Positions 1 to 8,164 of a DNA stretch of 64,000 bases are shown here, one piece after another (the stretch's first letter is position 1; each line of letters starts with the position of its first letter). A program made the translations under genes and the position numbers. The notes under the pieces are model-generated. The model ran no database searches, had not been told where the DNA came from, and saw nothing but the letters and a program-made list of their open reading frames with translations. The stretch is from an uncultured Oscillospiraceae bacterium. Its GTDB lineage: Bacteria; Bacillota; Clostridia; Oscillospirales; Oscillospiraceae. The DNA lies in contig CALWXF010000001.1 of the NCBI GenBank assembly GCA_944385445.1, forward strand, positions 393,567-457,566, in the 5' to 3' direction.

Positions 1-270
1 GAGCTGACCAAGCTCCACGAAGAGGTGGTGCGCACCACTGTGAGCCAGGCCCTGGCCGACTGCGCCACCCGCCCGCCCCGGGGAGAGTATGTGCTGGTGG
101 TGGAGGGCGCCCCCGAGGCCCCGCCCCAAGAGGCAGACCCCCAGGCCGCCCTGGAGCGGGTGGCCCAGCTGCGAGGCGAGGGGCTGTCCCTCAAGGAGGC
201 CTGCGCCAAAGCGGGGGAAGAATTTGGCATGAAGAAGCGCCAGCTGTACGATATGAGCCTGGGAAAGTGA
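1..270 (+). CDS. rsmI: 16S rRNA (cytidine-2'-O)-methyltransferase RsmI, C-terminal part
   Basis: The reading frame is open from the first base, so the start lies outside the window and only the last 89 residues are present. The opening residues ELTKLHEEV match the region of RsmI in which the methyltransferase domain passes into its C-terminal tail. RsmI methylates the ribose of C1402 in 16S rRNA at the decoding centre, using S-adenosylmethionine. The tail (from about residue 55) has the helical, basic look of the RsmI C-terminal helix-turn-helix-like extension (EACAKAGEEFGMKKRQLYD). A strong bidirectional hairpin terminator follows at 331-363. The assignment rests on a partial protein. Confidence 0.8.
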   Translation, partial: ELTKLHEEVVRTTVSQALADCATRPPRGEYVLVVEGAPEAPPQEADPQAALERVAQLRGEGLSLKEACAKAGEEFGMKKRQLYDMSLGK

Positions 271-330
271 TTACGTTTAGTATAAAAAGGCGGCTTTATT
301 TTTTTGAGAATTTAGACATTAAATGACAAA

Positions 331-363
331 AAAGTCCGGTGGAAATAGTTTCCACCGGACTTT
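331..363. terminator. Bidirectional intrinsic terminator between rsmI and the AbrB gene
   Basis: A perfect 15-bp stem (331-345 pairing with 349-363) closes a 3-base loop. The stem ends in A/T runs on both sides, so it can stop both rsmI (+) and the AbrB-type gene (-). Confidence 0.85.
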
Positions 364-379
364 TCGCTCGAAAAAGTAG

Positions 380-622
380 TTACTTTCCTTCCAGTTCCCG
401 CAGGCAGGACGCACAGATGTTCTTGCCCTTGAAGGTGGTGATTTCGGAAGACTCTCCGCAGAAAATGCAGGCGGGCTCGTACTTCTTTAGCACGATAGAG
501 CCACCATCTACGTAGATTTCCAGGGCGTCACGTTCTGCAATGTCCAGGGTGCGGCGAAGCTCGATGGGCAATACGATGCGGCCCAACTCGTCTACTTTAC
601 GAACGATACCAGTAGATTTCAT
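380..622 (-). CDS. AbrB/SpoVT-type transition-state regulator with C-terminal CxxC pairs
   Basis: An 80-residue DNA-binding protein. The N-terminal 50 residues contain the swapped-hairpin AbrB fold signature MKSTGIVRKVDELGR followed by IVLPIELRRTL, almost identical to Bacillus AbrB, which represses stationary-phase and sporulation genes. The C-terminal half differs from Bacillus AbrB: it carries two cysteine pairs (CIFC and CASC) that look like a small zinc-binding knuckle, a form common in Clostridia. I chose the ATG at 622 because AAGGAGGA lies 7-8 bases upstream; a longer frame to 670 has no ribosome-binding site. A consensus promoter lies at 669-696. It probably binds as a dimer or tetramer and may autoregulate; target genes cannot be read from the sequence. 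Confidence 0.93.
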   Translation of the reverse strand: MKSTGIVRKVDELGRIVLPIELRRTLDIAERDALEIYVDGGSIVLKKYEPACIFCGESSEITTFKGKNICASCLRELEGK

Positions 623-668
623 GTGTGAAGTCCTCCTTACAAAATGTACACTTTCACAAACCTCATTC

Positions 669-696
669 ATTATAACACAGGGTATAATCTTGTCAA
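669..696 (-). promoter_or_regulatory. SigA-type promoter of the AbrB gene
   Basis: On the minus strand, TTGACA (691-696) and TATAAT (669-674) are separated by 16 bases, with a TG just before the -10 box. This near-perfect match predicts strong vegetative expression. Confidence 0.8.
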
Positions 697-810
697 TCGC
701 AAAAGTATAAAATTAATAGAACTATAATATTTTTCCAAGAAATTCGTCGAAGGCGTATGGAGGGGGAAAAGGGGGCATAAACATGGGGGAAGAAGGAGGG
801 AAAATGGACC

Positions 811-1389
811 ATGGCGATGTCTTGGATCTGGGTTGTGATGGTGGGAGCGTCCATTTTATGTGGTGCAGCCACCGGGCGTATGGATGCGGTGGCCGGGGCG
901 GCCCTGGAGGGGGCCAACGCCGGGGTGGAGCTGAGCCTGGCCATGGCGGGGGTGATGTGCCTGTGGATGGGTGTGATGCGGGTGATGGAGAAGAGCGGCC
1001 TGGTGGGCGGGCTGTCCCGGTGTCTGCACCCCATTCTCTCCCGGCTCTACCCTCAGCACCGGGATGATGCGCAGGTGATGGGGGCGGTGAGCGCCAACGT
1101 AGCGGCCAACCTGTTGGGGCTGGGCAACGCCTCCACCCCCTTGGGCATCCGGGCGGCCCAGCTCATGGCCCAGGGGGCGGGGGGCGTAGCCAGTGACAGC
1201 CTGTGCATGCTGGTGGTGTGCAACACCGCCTCCATCCAACTCATCCCCGCCACGGTGGCCAGCATCCGCCAGGCGGCGGGGAGCGGGGCGGCCTTTGACA
1301 TTCTGCCTGCGGTGTGGCTGGCCTCGGCGGTGTCGGTGACGGTGGGCATTGTGGCGGCCAAGGTGATGGCCCGTGTGTGGAGGGAGTGA
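811..1389 (+). CDS. spmA: Spore maturation protein A
   Basis: A 192-residue integral membrane protein with four to five hydrophobic segments and the conserved nucleoside-recognition/Gate-type motif region (AANLLGLGNASTPLGI). SpmA acts with SpmB; in Bacillus loss of either reduces spore-core dehydration and heat resistance. The ATG at 811 is preceded by GAAGGAGGG (792-800) at good spacing; an upstream ATG at 804 is in another frame. spmB starts 6 bases after the stop, so the two form an operon. In Bacillus the pair is expressed in sporulating cells; no clear sporulation-sigma promoter could be identified here. Confidence 0.95.
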   Translation: MAMSWIWVVMVGASILCGAATGRMDAVAGAALEGANAGVELSLAMAGVMCLWMGVMRVMEKSGLVGGLSRCLHPILSRLYPQHRDDAQVMGAVSANVAANLLGLGNASTPLGIRAAQLMAQGAGGVASDSLCMLVVCNTASIQLIPATVASIRQAAGSGAAFDILPAVWLASAVSVTVGIVAAKVMARVWRE

Positions 1390-1395
1390 GAGGAC

Positions 1396-1911
1396 ATGAT
1401 GTCCATGGTGGTGCCTGTCATCATGCTGGGGGTCATGGTGTGGGGCATTGCTTGCCGGGTAGATGCGTGGTCCACCTTGGTGGAGGGGGGCGCCCAGGGG
1501 CTCCAGACGGCGGTGCGCATGGTGCCCTCCCTGGTGGGGCTGCTGTGCGGGGTGTACATGCTGCGGGCCTCTGGGGCCCTGGAGCTGCTGGAGGGGCTCA
1601 TAGCGCCGGTTCTGGGCCTGGTGGGCATCCCGCCGGAGACGGTGGGGCTGCTGGTGGTGCGGCCCATCAGCGGCTCGGCGGCTCTGGGGCTGGGGGCGGA
1701 GCTCATTGAGACCTACGGTCCCGACTCCCTGGTGGGGCGCACGGCGGCGGTGATGCTGGGCTCCACCGAGACCACCTTCTACACGGTGGCGGTGTACTTT
1801 GGGGCGGCCAAGATCAGCCGCACCCGCTACGCCATCCCGGCGGCTCTGTGCGGGGATGTGGCGGGGTTTCTGGCCGCCAGCTGGGCAGTAAGATGGCTGT
1901 TTGGGATATAA
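1396..1911 (+). CDS. spmB: Spore maturation protein B
   Basis: A 171-residue membrane protein, partner of SpmA. It has the same Gate-type fold: hydrophobic helices around residues 5-25, 45-62, 70-95 and 145-170, and the conserved RPISGSAALG and GSTETTFYTVAVYFG stretches typical of SpmB. It sits directly behind spmA and ends in a bidirectional terminator at 1911-1943. Role by family knowledge: spore-core dehydration during late sporulation. Confidence 0.95.
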   Translation: MMSMVVPVIMLGVMVWGIACRVDAWSTLVEGGAQGLQTAVRMVPSLVGLLCGVYMLRASGALELLEGLIAPVLGLVGIPPETVGLLVVRPISGSAALGLGAELIETYGPDSLVGRTAAVMLGSTETTFYTVAVYFGAAKISRTRYAIPAALCGDVAGFLAASWAVRWLFGI

Positions 1912-1943
1912 AAAAGAACGGGCTTGGTAGCCCGTTCTTTTTT
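1911..1943. terminator. Bidirectional terminator between spmB and the CorC/HlyC-like gene
   Basis: A 14-bp stem (1911-1924 with 1929-1942) with a TGGT loop, flanked by A and T runs, serves the two convergent genes. It overlaps the spmB stop codon by one base and the last codon of the minus-strand gene. Confidence 0.85.
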
Positions 1944-3204
1944 ATGCTTCTTCTTCGGTTTCTTTGGGGAGTTTCTTCACCAGAATCTCCAGCACCCGGT
2001 GGTGCTCCACACTGGTGACGGTGACGTCCAGGTCCTGCCACACGAAGTGGTCGCCCACGTCGGGGATGCGGCCCATCTGCTCCAGTACCCAGCCGGAGAC
2101 GGTAGCGGCGTCACAGGAGCCAGTCACCGAGAACAGGTCGTACATGTCGTCCAGGTTGGCCGAGCAGGCAATGAGGTAGCCGCCGTCCGGCTGGGGGCGG
2201 AACTGCTCCACCACCTCGTCGTGCTCGTCCCAGATGTCGCCCACCAGTTCCTCCACCACGTCCTCCATGGTGAGCAGGCCCTCGGTGCCGCCGTACTCGT
2301 CCACCACAATGGCCATGTGGGTCTTGGTGCGCTGGAACTGGCGCATCAGGTCGTCAATTTTGGTGCCGGTGGTCACATGGAGCACCGGGTGAATGAGGGG
2401 GGCCAGTTGGGTGCGCCCGTGGTAGCGGGCGGCAAACAGGTCCTTCTGGTGGATGACGCCCACCACGTTGTCCAGGGACTCATGGTACACCGGCATCCGG
2501 GAGTACCCCTCCTGGGCAAACAGGGCGGTGGCCTCCTCCATGGTGGCGGTGTCCTCCAGGGCCACGATATCCACCCGGGGGGTGAGAATGTCCGAGGCCT
2601 CCAGATCGTCAAAGCGAATGGCGGAACAGATGAGCTGGCTCTCCTCGGCGTCCAGACCGCCCTGGTCCTCCGCCTCGGTGACCATGGTCACCAGTTCCTC
2701 GTTGGTAATGCCCACGTCCTCCTTGGTGTGGAAAATCTTGGACAGCAGCTTCTTCCACAGGGTGAAGAAGAAGGTGGCGGGGGTGAGGATCACCATGAAA
2801 AACCGCAGGATGGGGGCGGAGAACAGGGCGAAACTCTCGGGGGACTCTTTGGCCAGACTTTTGGGGGAGACCTCGCCGAAAATCAAAATCACGATGGTGA
2901 GCACCACGGTGGACACGGCGGGGCCTGTGGTCTTGCCCAGCAGGTCAATGAACAGCACTGCGGACAGGGTGGTGGCCACATTGTTGACAATGTTATTGCC
3001 AATCAGGATGGTGGACAGGAGCTGATCGTATTTGTCGGCCAGAGCCAGCACACGGGCGGCCCGGGCGTCTCCGTTGTCCGCCCGACTTTTTAGCCGGATG
3101 CGGTTGAGGGAGGTAAAGGCCGTTTCGGTGGCGGAGAAATACGCACTCATCACCACCATACAAATCAATACGATTAGCAGAACTATACTGTCATCACCCA
3201 ACAC
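1942..3204 (-). CDS. CorC/HlyC (CNNM) family membrane protein with CBS domains
   Basis: A 420-residue protein with an N-terminal CNNM (DUF21) transmembrane domain (about residues 5-190), two tandem CBS domains (about 210-330) and a C-terminal CorC_HlyC domain (about 345-415, motif [17 protein letters not shown]). Family members are linked to magnesium/cobalt efflux; the old hemolysin label is not supported by this sequence alone. The longest frame reaches 3372, but the GTG at 3202-3204 is the likely start: AGGAG lies 10 bases upstream and the first predicted membrane helix begins right after it. It converges on spmB and lies downstream of the EF-G-like gene, from which it is separated by a terminator. 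Confidence 0.88.
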   Translation of the reverse strand: MLGDDSIVLLIVLICMVVMSAYFSATETAFTSLNRIRLKSRADNGDARAARVLALADKYDQLLSTILIGNNIVNNVATTLSAVLFIDLLGKTTGPAVSTVVLTIVILIFGEVSPKSLAKESPESFALFSAPILRFFMVILTPATFFFTLWKKLLSKIFHTKEDVGITNEELVTMVTEAEDQGGLDAEESQLICSAIRFDDLEASDILTPRVDIVALEDTATMEEATALFAQEGYSRMPVYHESLDNVVGVIHQKDLFAARYHGRTQLAPLIHPVLHVTTGTKIDDLMRQFQRTKTHMAIVVDEYGGTEGLLTMEDVVEELVGDIWDEHDEVVEQFRPQPDGGYLIACSANLDDMYDLFSVTGSCDAATVSGWVLEQMGRIPDVGDHFVWQDLDVTVTSVEHHRVLEILVKKLPKETEEEA

Positions 3205-3332
3205 GGAATCATCACTCCTCCATTTATTCTCTTTCTTATGTGCTTGGGTATTGTCACTAAATATACCACATCCCTGGATAATATGCAAGAAAAAGTCATG
3301 TAAAGGAAAGGCGACACCTGGGTAGAAACATA

Positions 3333-3374
3333 AAAATTTGTGCCATGCCGCGGGAGGAACACGGCATGGCACAA
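3333..3374 (-). terminator. Terminator of the EF-G-like gene
   Basis: A 13-bp stem (3338-3350 with 3362-3374) with an 11-base loop is followed on the minus strand by ATTTTTA. It lies 23 bases past the EF-G-like stop codon. Confidence 0.75.
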
Positions 3375-3396
3375 GAGGATGGATGTAAATGTAGGC

Positions 3397-5466
3397 TTAT
3401 TCTTCCGCCATGGCCTTAGCAGCGGCGATGGCCTTCTCCTGGGCGGCGGGCGGACAGTCCTCATAGCGGACGAAGTGGAACACGAAGGAGCCACGGGACT
3501 GGGTCATGGCCCGCAGGTCGATGGCGTAGGTCATCATCTCGGCCATAGGCACCTCAGCGGTGATGATCTGGCTGCCGTCGTTGGTGGGGTCCATACCCAT
3601 GACACGGCCACGGCGCTTGTTGAGGTCGCCGATGACGTCGCCCATGTAGTTGTCGGGCACGGTGACCTTCAGCTCACCCACAGGCTCCATGAGCACAGGA
3701 GAGGCCTCGGGCAGAGCGGCCTTGTATGCCAGCTGGGCGGCGGTCTTGAAGGCGATTTCGGAGGAGTCCACCGGGTGGTAGCTTCCGTCGTACAGAGTGG
3801 CCTTCAGATTCACCACGGGGTAGCCAGCCAACACGCCGTGGACGCAGGCTTCCCGCAGACCCTTTTCCACGGCGGGGAAGAAGTTCTTGGGCACGGAGCC
3901 GCCGAACACCTCTTCGCAGAACTCCAGCTCCTCGTTGGGACCGGGCTCGAAGCGAATCCACACGTCACCGAACTGGCCGGAACCACCGGTCTGCTTCTTA
4001 TGGCGGCCCTGCTTGGACACGCTCTTGCGAATCTTTTCACGATAGGCCACACGGGGCTCGCTGAGCTCCACTTCCACGCCGAAGCGGCTCTTGAGCTTGC
4101 TCACCAGCACGTCCATCTGGATGTCGCCGGCGGTGGTCACCACCATCTGGTGGGTCTCGGCGTTGTTCACCACCCGGAAGGTGGGGTCCTCCTCGTTGAG
4201 GCGGGAAAGACCTGCGGCGATCTTATCCTCCTGGCCACGGACCTTGGGGGCGATGGCCTTGGAGTAGTTGGGCTCGGCGAAGGGCAGGGGGTCCAACTTC
4301 ATGAACTTACGGGCGTCACACAGGGTGTCGCCGGTCTTGACCTTGTCCATCTTTCCGATGGCGCCGATGTCGCCGCACATGAGCTCCTTGACCTCGGTGT
4401 TCTTCTTGCCGGTCATCACATACAGACGGCCCAGCTTTTCATTGTTGCCGGTATTGGTGTTCACCAGGGTCATGTCGGGAGACAGGTGGTCGGAGAGCAC
4501 CTTGACGAAGGAGAACTTGCCGTACTGGTCAGCCATGGTCTTAAAGACGTAGGCGGCGGGCACAGCGCCCTGGGAGACGATGAACTCGGCGGGCTCGCCC
4601 TCTCGGTCGGTACCCATGGCGGGAATGCCTTCCAGAGGAGTGGGGAGCAGGTCGATGATCAGGTCCAGCAGCATCATGGTGCCCAGGCCGGTGTAGGCGG
4701 AGCCGCACAGCACGGGGACGATGGAGCCGTCTTTGACGCCGGCCTTCAGGCCCTGCACCACCTCGGCGTAGGTGAAGGGCTCGCCGGAGAAGTATTTGTC
4801 CATGAATTCCTCGCTGGTCTCAGCGACAGACTCCATGAGTTTTTCGTAAATTTCTTCAATGACAGGAACCTTGTCCTCGGGGACCTCGATCTCCACACGC
4901 TTGCCGTCGTGGAGCTCGAAGGCTCTCTTGTGGAGCACGTCGGCGATGCCAGTGACCTTCTTGTTCTCGTCCCAGATGGGGACCACCATGGGGGCGATGT
5001 TCTTGCCAAAGTGCTCACGGAGGGTATCGAAGGCAGAGTTAAAATCCACATTGTCTTCGTCCATTTTGGAGATGTAGATCAACCGGGGCATCTTCCGCTC
5101 ATTGAGCAGCTTCCAGGCCCGCTCGGTGCCCACAGACAGGCCGCCCTTGGCAGCGCACACCAGAATACCGGCGTCGGCCACAGACAGGCACTCCACCACT
5201 TCACCGGCAAAATCGAAGTTACCGGGGGTGTCCAGCACGTTGATCTTACAACCGTTATATTCCACAGGAATCACAGAGGCGGAGATGGAGATCTGACGCT
5301 TGATTTCCTCGGGATCGTAGTCGCTGACGGTGTTGCCGTCGGAGGTCTTACCCAGACGGTCGATGACGCCGGTCGTACGCAGGAAGCTCTCCACCAGAGT
5401 GGTCTTTCCGTTACCACCGTGACCCAACAGACAGATGTTTCGAATTGCATGCGGAGAATAGCTCAT
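3397..5466 (-). CDS. Elongation factor G paralogue with altered GTPase motifs
   Basis: A 689-residue translation GTPase with the EF-G domain order: G domain (about 1-275), domain II (290-380), III (395-470), IV (475-590, TGGSGQFGDVWIRFEP) and V (595-680, EPVGELKVTVPDNYMGDVIGDLNKRRG). The GTPase motifs are unusual: the P-loop reads GHGGNGKTT, the switch II motif reads DTPGNFDF where canonical EF-G has DTPGH, and the NKxD motif reads SKMD. This matches the stand-alone EF-G-like group of Clostridia rather than the str-operon fusA, which should be elsewhere. The ATG at 5466 follows AAGGAG; the longer frame to 5640 has no such site. Its substrate is presumably the ribosome, but its exact step is not known to me. 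Confidence 0.88.
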   Translation of the reverse strand: MSYSPHAIRNICLLGHGGNGKTTLVESFLRTTGVIDRLGKTSDGNTVSDYDPEEIKRQISISASVIPVEYNGCKINVLDTPGNFDFAGEVVECLSVADAGILVCAAKGGLSVGTERAWKLLNERKMPRLIYISKMDEDNVDFNSAFDTLREHFGKNIAPMVVPIWDENKKVTGIADVLHKRAFELHDGKRVEIEVPEDKVPVIEEIYEKLMESVAETSEEFMDKYFSGEPFTYAEVVQGLKAGVKDGSIVPVLCGSAYTGLGTMMLLDLIIDLLPTPLEGIPAMGTDREGEPAEFIVSQGAVPAAYVFKTMADQYGKFSFVKVLSDHLSPDMTLVNTNTGNNEKLGRLYVMTGKKNTEVKELMCGDIGAIGKMDKVKTGDTLCDARKFMKLDPLPFAEPNYSKAIAPKVRGQEDKIAAGLSRLNEEDPTFRVVNNAETHQMVVTTAGDIQMDVLVSKLKSRFGVEVELSEPRVAYREKIRKSVSKQGRHKKQTGGSGQFGDVWIRFEPGPNEELEFCEEVFGGSVPKNFFPAVEKGLREACVHGVLAGYPVVNLKATLYDGSYHPVDSSEIAFKTAAQLAYKAALPEASPVLMEPVGELKVTVPDNYMGDVIGDLNKRRGRVMGMDPTNDGSQIITAEVPMAEMMTYAIDLRAMTQSRGSFVFHFVRYEDCPPAAQEKAIAAAKAMAEE

Positions 5467-5526
5467 GTTTGTTCCACTCCTTAATCTTTGCCATTTGCGC
5501 CATTCCCGGGGAATGGGCTTGAATGA

Positions 5527-5555
5527 ATTATACAATGGTGTTCCATAAAATGCAA
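5527..5555 (-). promoter_or_regulatory. SigA-type promoter of the EF-G-like gene
   Basis: On the minus strand TTGCAT (5550-5555), a 17-base spacer and TATAAT (5527-5532), with a TG one base before the -10 box. The transcribed leader carries a short CCATTCCC/GGGAATGG palindrome before the ribosome-binding site. Confidence 0.7.
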
Positions 5556-5650
5556 TGGTAATTTGACAAAATGACGAAAACTTTTTAACGCTACTGTGAG
5601 AAATACACCTGAGTTCGTAAAGGAAAAAAGGTTTACGCACGTTGGGGGAG

Positions 5651-5690
5651 AAGAAAAAATACAGGTTTTACCTGGCGGCAAAACCTGTAT
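5651..5690 (-). terminator. Terminator of the sigma/anti-sigma operon
   Basis: A perfect 11-bp stem (5659-5669 with 5680-5690) followed on the minus strand by six T residues, 64 bases past the anti-sigma stop codon. Confidence 0.85.
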
Positions 5691-5753
5691 GAGAGTGGTA
5701 AAAATTCGATTGTCGAGGGGTGGGAAATTGGGGAGAATGACGAAATATGCCCC

Positions 5754-6398
5754 TCAGGCCTGGGGCCAGACCACGGCGATGTCGCCGCTGCCGTCGGGCT
5801 GGGCGGCATCAGCCTGGGTGTAGGCCACGCCGGACTGGTCCAGCTGGGAGGCCAGGGCAGTGGCAGTATCAGGGTCCGCCACACAGCACAGATATCCTCC
5901 CTCCAGGGTGGAGATGGGGAGGTCACCCAGCAGCTCCTGGGCCTCCTGGGGCAGAGGGGCGGAGAGGAGCAGCACCGTGTCGCCGCCGGGCACCGACAGC
6001 TTCTGGGGCTGGACGGAGAAGACGGCGGGGGCGATGCCGGGATTGGAACGGGCGGCCACCGGGGAGGGGGGGTTCTGGCTTTGGTGGAAGGAGGAATAGC
6101 CCAGAGCCACCACCAGGGCCAGACAGGCGGCCAGAGCGCCGCAGGCCTTCCCAGCTCGGGGGAAGCGGAGGACTGGGGCAGTCTGCCGGGGCAGGCCCTC
6201 CAGAATCTGCTGGTGCAGTTGGGGGGGCATATCCGGGGTCAGGCGGTGCAGGTCTCCGCTGAGTTGGGACAGCTCCCCATAGAGTTGGGCGCAGGAAGGG
6301 CAGGTGTTCAGATGCGCTTCCAGCTGGGCGTGTTGGGCAGGGGTCAGCTCGCCGTCCAGGTCGGCACTGATCCACTCCAGATAGGTCTCATGTACCAT
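5754..6398 (-). CDS. Zinc-finger (HC2) anti-sigma factor, membrane anchored
   Basis: A protein of about 214 residues. The N-terminal part has the zinc-binding anti-sigma signature: a histidine (AHLNTC) followed by CPSC in a helical context (about residues 25-45), which in this family clamps the partner ECF sigma factor. One membrane helix follows (about residues 82-100, CGALAACLALVVALGY), and the remainder, outside the cell, has no domain I can name. The gene lies directly behind the ECF sigma gene. I chose the ATG at 6398, which lies behind AAAGGA; the frame also allows starts at 6452 and 6443, next to the sigma stop codon, but without an evident ribosome-binding site. Confidence 0.85.
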   Translation of the reverse strand: MVHETYLEWISADLDGELTPAQHAQLEAHLNTCPSCAQLYGELSQLSGDLHRLTPDMPPQLHQQILEGLPRQTAPVLRFPRAGKACGALAACLALVVALGYSSFHQSQNPPSPVAARSNPGIAPAVFSVQPQKLSVPGGDTVLLLSAPLPQEAQELLGDLPISTLEGGYLCCVADPDTATALASQLDQSGVAYTQADAAQPDGSGDIAVVWPQA

Positions 6399-6453
6399 GC
6401 CCTTCACCGTCCTTTCATAGGTAATTTCATCTCTTCGTACCATTAGACGCATC

Positions 6454-7023
6454 TCAGGGGGAAAAGTTCCCGCTTTGGCGCAAATAATTTGCCAGAGCCA
6501 GCCGGGCCCGGGCCAGCCGGGACTTCACCGTCCCGTCGGACAGGCCCAGAATGGCCCCAATCTCCTGGTAGGACAGGCCATTGATCTCCCGCAGCACCAG
6601 GATGCGGCGGTGCTCTTGGGACAGCTGTGCAAGCCCCTGCTCCAGGGCGGTCATTTTCTCTCCCCGCTCCAGGTGCTCCTGGGGGGAGGGGCCGGGGTGG
6701 GGCAGCTGCTGGGCCAGAGACAGGCTCTCCTCATCGTCCAGAGAGGTGTCCCCCCGCCGCTTTTTTTCCCGGCGCAGCAGGTCCAGACAGGCGTTGTCGG
6801 TGAGGCGGTAGAGCCAGGTGGAAAAGCTGCTCTCACCCCGGAAGGTGGGCAGGGCCCGCCACGCCTTCCAAAAGACCTCCTGGGTCACGTCGGCGGCGTC
6901 CTCCCGGTTGCCCACCAGGCGCAAGGCCTGGTGGTAGACCACCGTCTCATAGCGTTCCACCAGGTGGGCGAAGGCCTGGGTATCTCCCTGAGCGGCCTGG
7001 CTGATCCACTCCTGTTCTTCCAC
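6454..7023 (-). CDS. ECF-family RNA polymerase sigma factor
   Basis: A 189-residue sigma factor with region 2 (about 20-90, including the -10-recognising YRLTDNACLDLLRR) and region 4 helix-turn-helix (about 125-180, LSYQEIGAILGLSDGTVKSRLARAR), joined by a linker and without regions 1 and 3, as in SigW/RpoE-type ECF factors. The GTG at 7021-7023 is spaced 8 bases from GGAGG; the GTG at 7032 sits on top of that site. It lies 35 bases behind dusB and is followed by its probable anti-sigma factor, so the three genes likely form one transcript. The activating signal is unknown; pairs of this kind usually answer envelope stress. Confidence 0.93.
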   Translation of the reverse strand: MEEQEWISQAAQGDTQAFAHLVERYETVVYHQALRLVGNREDAADVTQEVFWKAWRALPTFRGESSFSTWLYRLTDNACLDLLRREKKRRGDTSLDDEESLSLAQQLPHPGPSPQEHLERGEKMTALEQGLAQLSQEHRRILVLREINGLSYQEIGAILGLSDGTVKSRLARARLALANYLRQSGNFSP

Positions 7024-7058
7024 ATTCCTCACCTCCTGCGTGGAAATTTTCTACTCCA

Positions 7059-8030
7059 TCAGCACAGGTCCCGGCGAATGCCAGCCGTGACCTTGTAAAA
7101 ATCCTCTGCCGTGGACATGGAGCAGATCTGCTCCTTCCAGTACCCGGCGTAGGGCACCCCTTTCAGGTACCAGGCGTAGTGGCGGCGCATCTCCAGGCAG
7201 GCGATGCGCTCCCCCTTGTGGGCCATGGCCAGCTCAAACTGGCGCACGGCCACGTCGCAGCGCTGGGCCAGGGGGGGCGTCTCGGGCACCTCCCGGCCCT
7301 CCACGGCGGCGGCGCACTGCTCCAGCAGCCAGGGGTTTCCAAAACAGCCCCGGCCAATCATCACCATGTCCGCCCCGGTGTAGGACAGAGCCCGCACGGC
7401 GTCTTTGGCGGAAAAAATGTCCCCGTTGGCCACCACCGGGATGGACACGGCCTGTTTGACCTCCCGGATATAGTCCCAGTTGGCGGTGCCGGAGTACATC
7501 TGGGTGCGGGTGCGGCCGTGGACGGCCACGGCGGCCACTCCCACATCCTCCATGCGCCGGGCAAACTCCACACAGTTGATGGAGCCCTTGTCCCAGCCCA
7601 GGCGGAACTTGACGGTGACGGGCTTTCCAGCTGCCCCCCGCACCACGGCGGCGGCCACCCGGGCGGCCTTCTCCGGGTCTTTCATCAGAGCGGAGCCGTC
7701 CCCGGACCCGGCGATCTTGGGCACGGGACAGCCCATGTTGATGTCGATGATGTCCGCCCCGGACTGCTCCAGGGCCAGGGCAGCGCCCTTTTCCATGGCG
7801 GCCTCCTCGCTGCCGAAAATCTGGACGGCACAGGGGTGTTCCCCCTGGCCCAGGGTGAGGAGGGAGAAAGTCTTTTTATCTCCATAGCACAGGGCCTTGG
7901 CGCTGACCATCTCGGTGACGGTATAGCAGCCGGACAGCTCCCGGCACACCGTGCGGAAGGCCACGTCGGTGACCCCCGCCATGGGAGCCAGCACGATTTT
8001 GGTGTTCAGTTCAACATTGCCTATTTTCAC
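7059..8030 (-). CDS. dusB: tRNA-dihydrouridine synthase (DusB type)
   Basis: A 323-residue flavoprotein that reduces specific uridines in tRNA to dihydrouridine using FMN and NAD(P)H. The TIM-barrel begins with IVLAPMAGVTDVAFR, has the catalytic-cysteine motif INMGCPVPKI, the FMN/tRNA motifs KFRLGW and AVHGRTR, and ends with the IGRGCFGNPW segment plus a helical tRNA-binding domain. The GTG at 8028-8030 is preceded by AAAGGAG at 8 bases; the more upstream in-frame ATG codons have no ribosome-binding site. It is the first gene of the dusB - sigma - anti-sigma cluster and is divergent from spoIIE. Confidence 0.93.
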   Translation of the reverse strand: MKIGNVELNTKIVLAPMAGVTDVAFRTVCRELSGCYTVTEMVSAKALCYGDKKTFSLLTLGQGEHPCAVQIFGSEEAAMEKGAALALEQSGADIIDINMGCPVPKIAGSGDGSALMKDPEKAARVAAAVVRGAAGKPVTVKFRLGWDKGSINCVEFARRMEDVGVAAVAVHGRTRTQMYSGTANWDYIREVKQAVSIPVVANGDIFSAKDAVRALSYTGADMVMIGRGCFGNPWLLEQCAAAVEGREVPETPPLAQRCDVAVRQFELAMAHKGERIACLEMRRHYAWYLKGVPYAGYWKEQICSMSTAEDFYKVTAGIRRDLC

Positions 8031-8111
8031 AAAGCGTTCTCCTTTGCTCATCAATGCCACCCATCATACCACAGATTGCACCACCGGGCAAGACAGGTTA
8101 CGACCTCCTTC

Positions 8112-8132
8112 TTGACAATTGGGGGCTATAAT
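8112..8132. promoter_or_regulatory. spoIIE: Candidate spoIIE promoter region with a Spo0A-box-like site
   Basis: TATAAT at 8127-8132 forms a good -10 box 33 bases before the spoIIE ATG. The reverse complement of 8112-8120 reads ATTGTCAAG and matches the Spo0A-box core TTGTCRA. In Bacillus, spoIIE is transcribed by SigA RNA polymerase with Spo0A~P bound close to the -35 position. TTGACA at 8112-8117 is only 9 bases from the -10 box and cannot serve as a usual -35 box. The reading is plausible but rests on one site. Confidence 0.45.
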
Positions 8133-8164
8133 GGCCCAAACTGGACGAATGCGAGGGATTCACT

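Noticed and set aside
3205-3372. Extended N-terminus of the CorC/HlyC-like protein
   Set aside because: The extra residues do not match the family, and a GTG with good Shine-Dalgarno spacing stands exactly before the first membrane helix.
1924-5484. Long plus-strand frames opposite the CorC/HlyC-like and EF-G-like genes
   Set aside because: No domain or ribosome-binding site; composition is that of an antisense shadow of GC-rich coding DNA.
8112-8132. TTGACA and TATAAT before spoIIE read as an ordinary SigA promoter
   Set aside because: The boxes are only 9 bases apart, far below the 16-18 needed; the TTGACA is better explained as part of a Spo0A-box-like site on the other strand.
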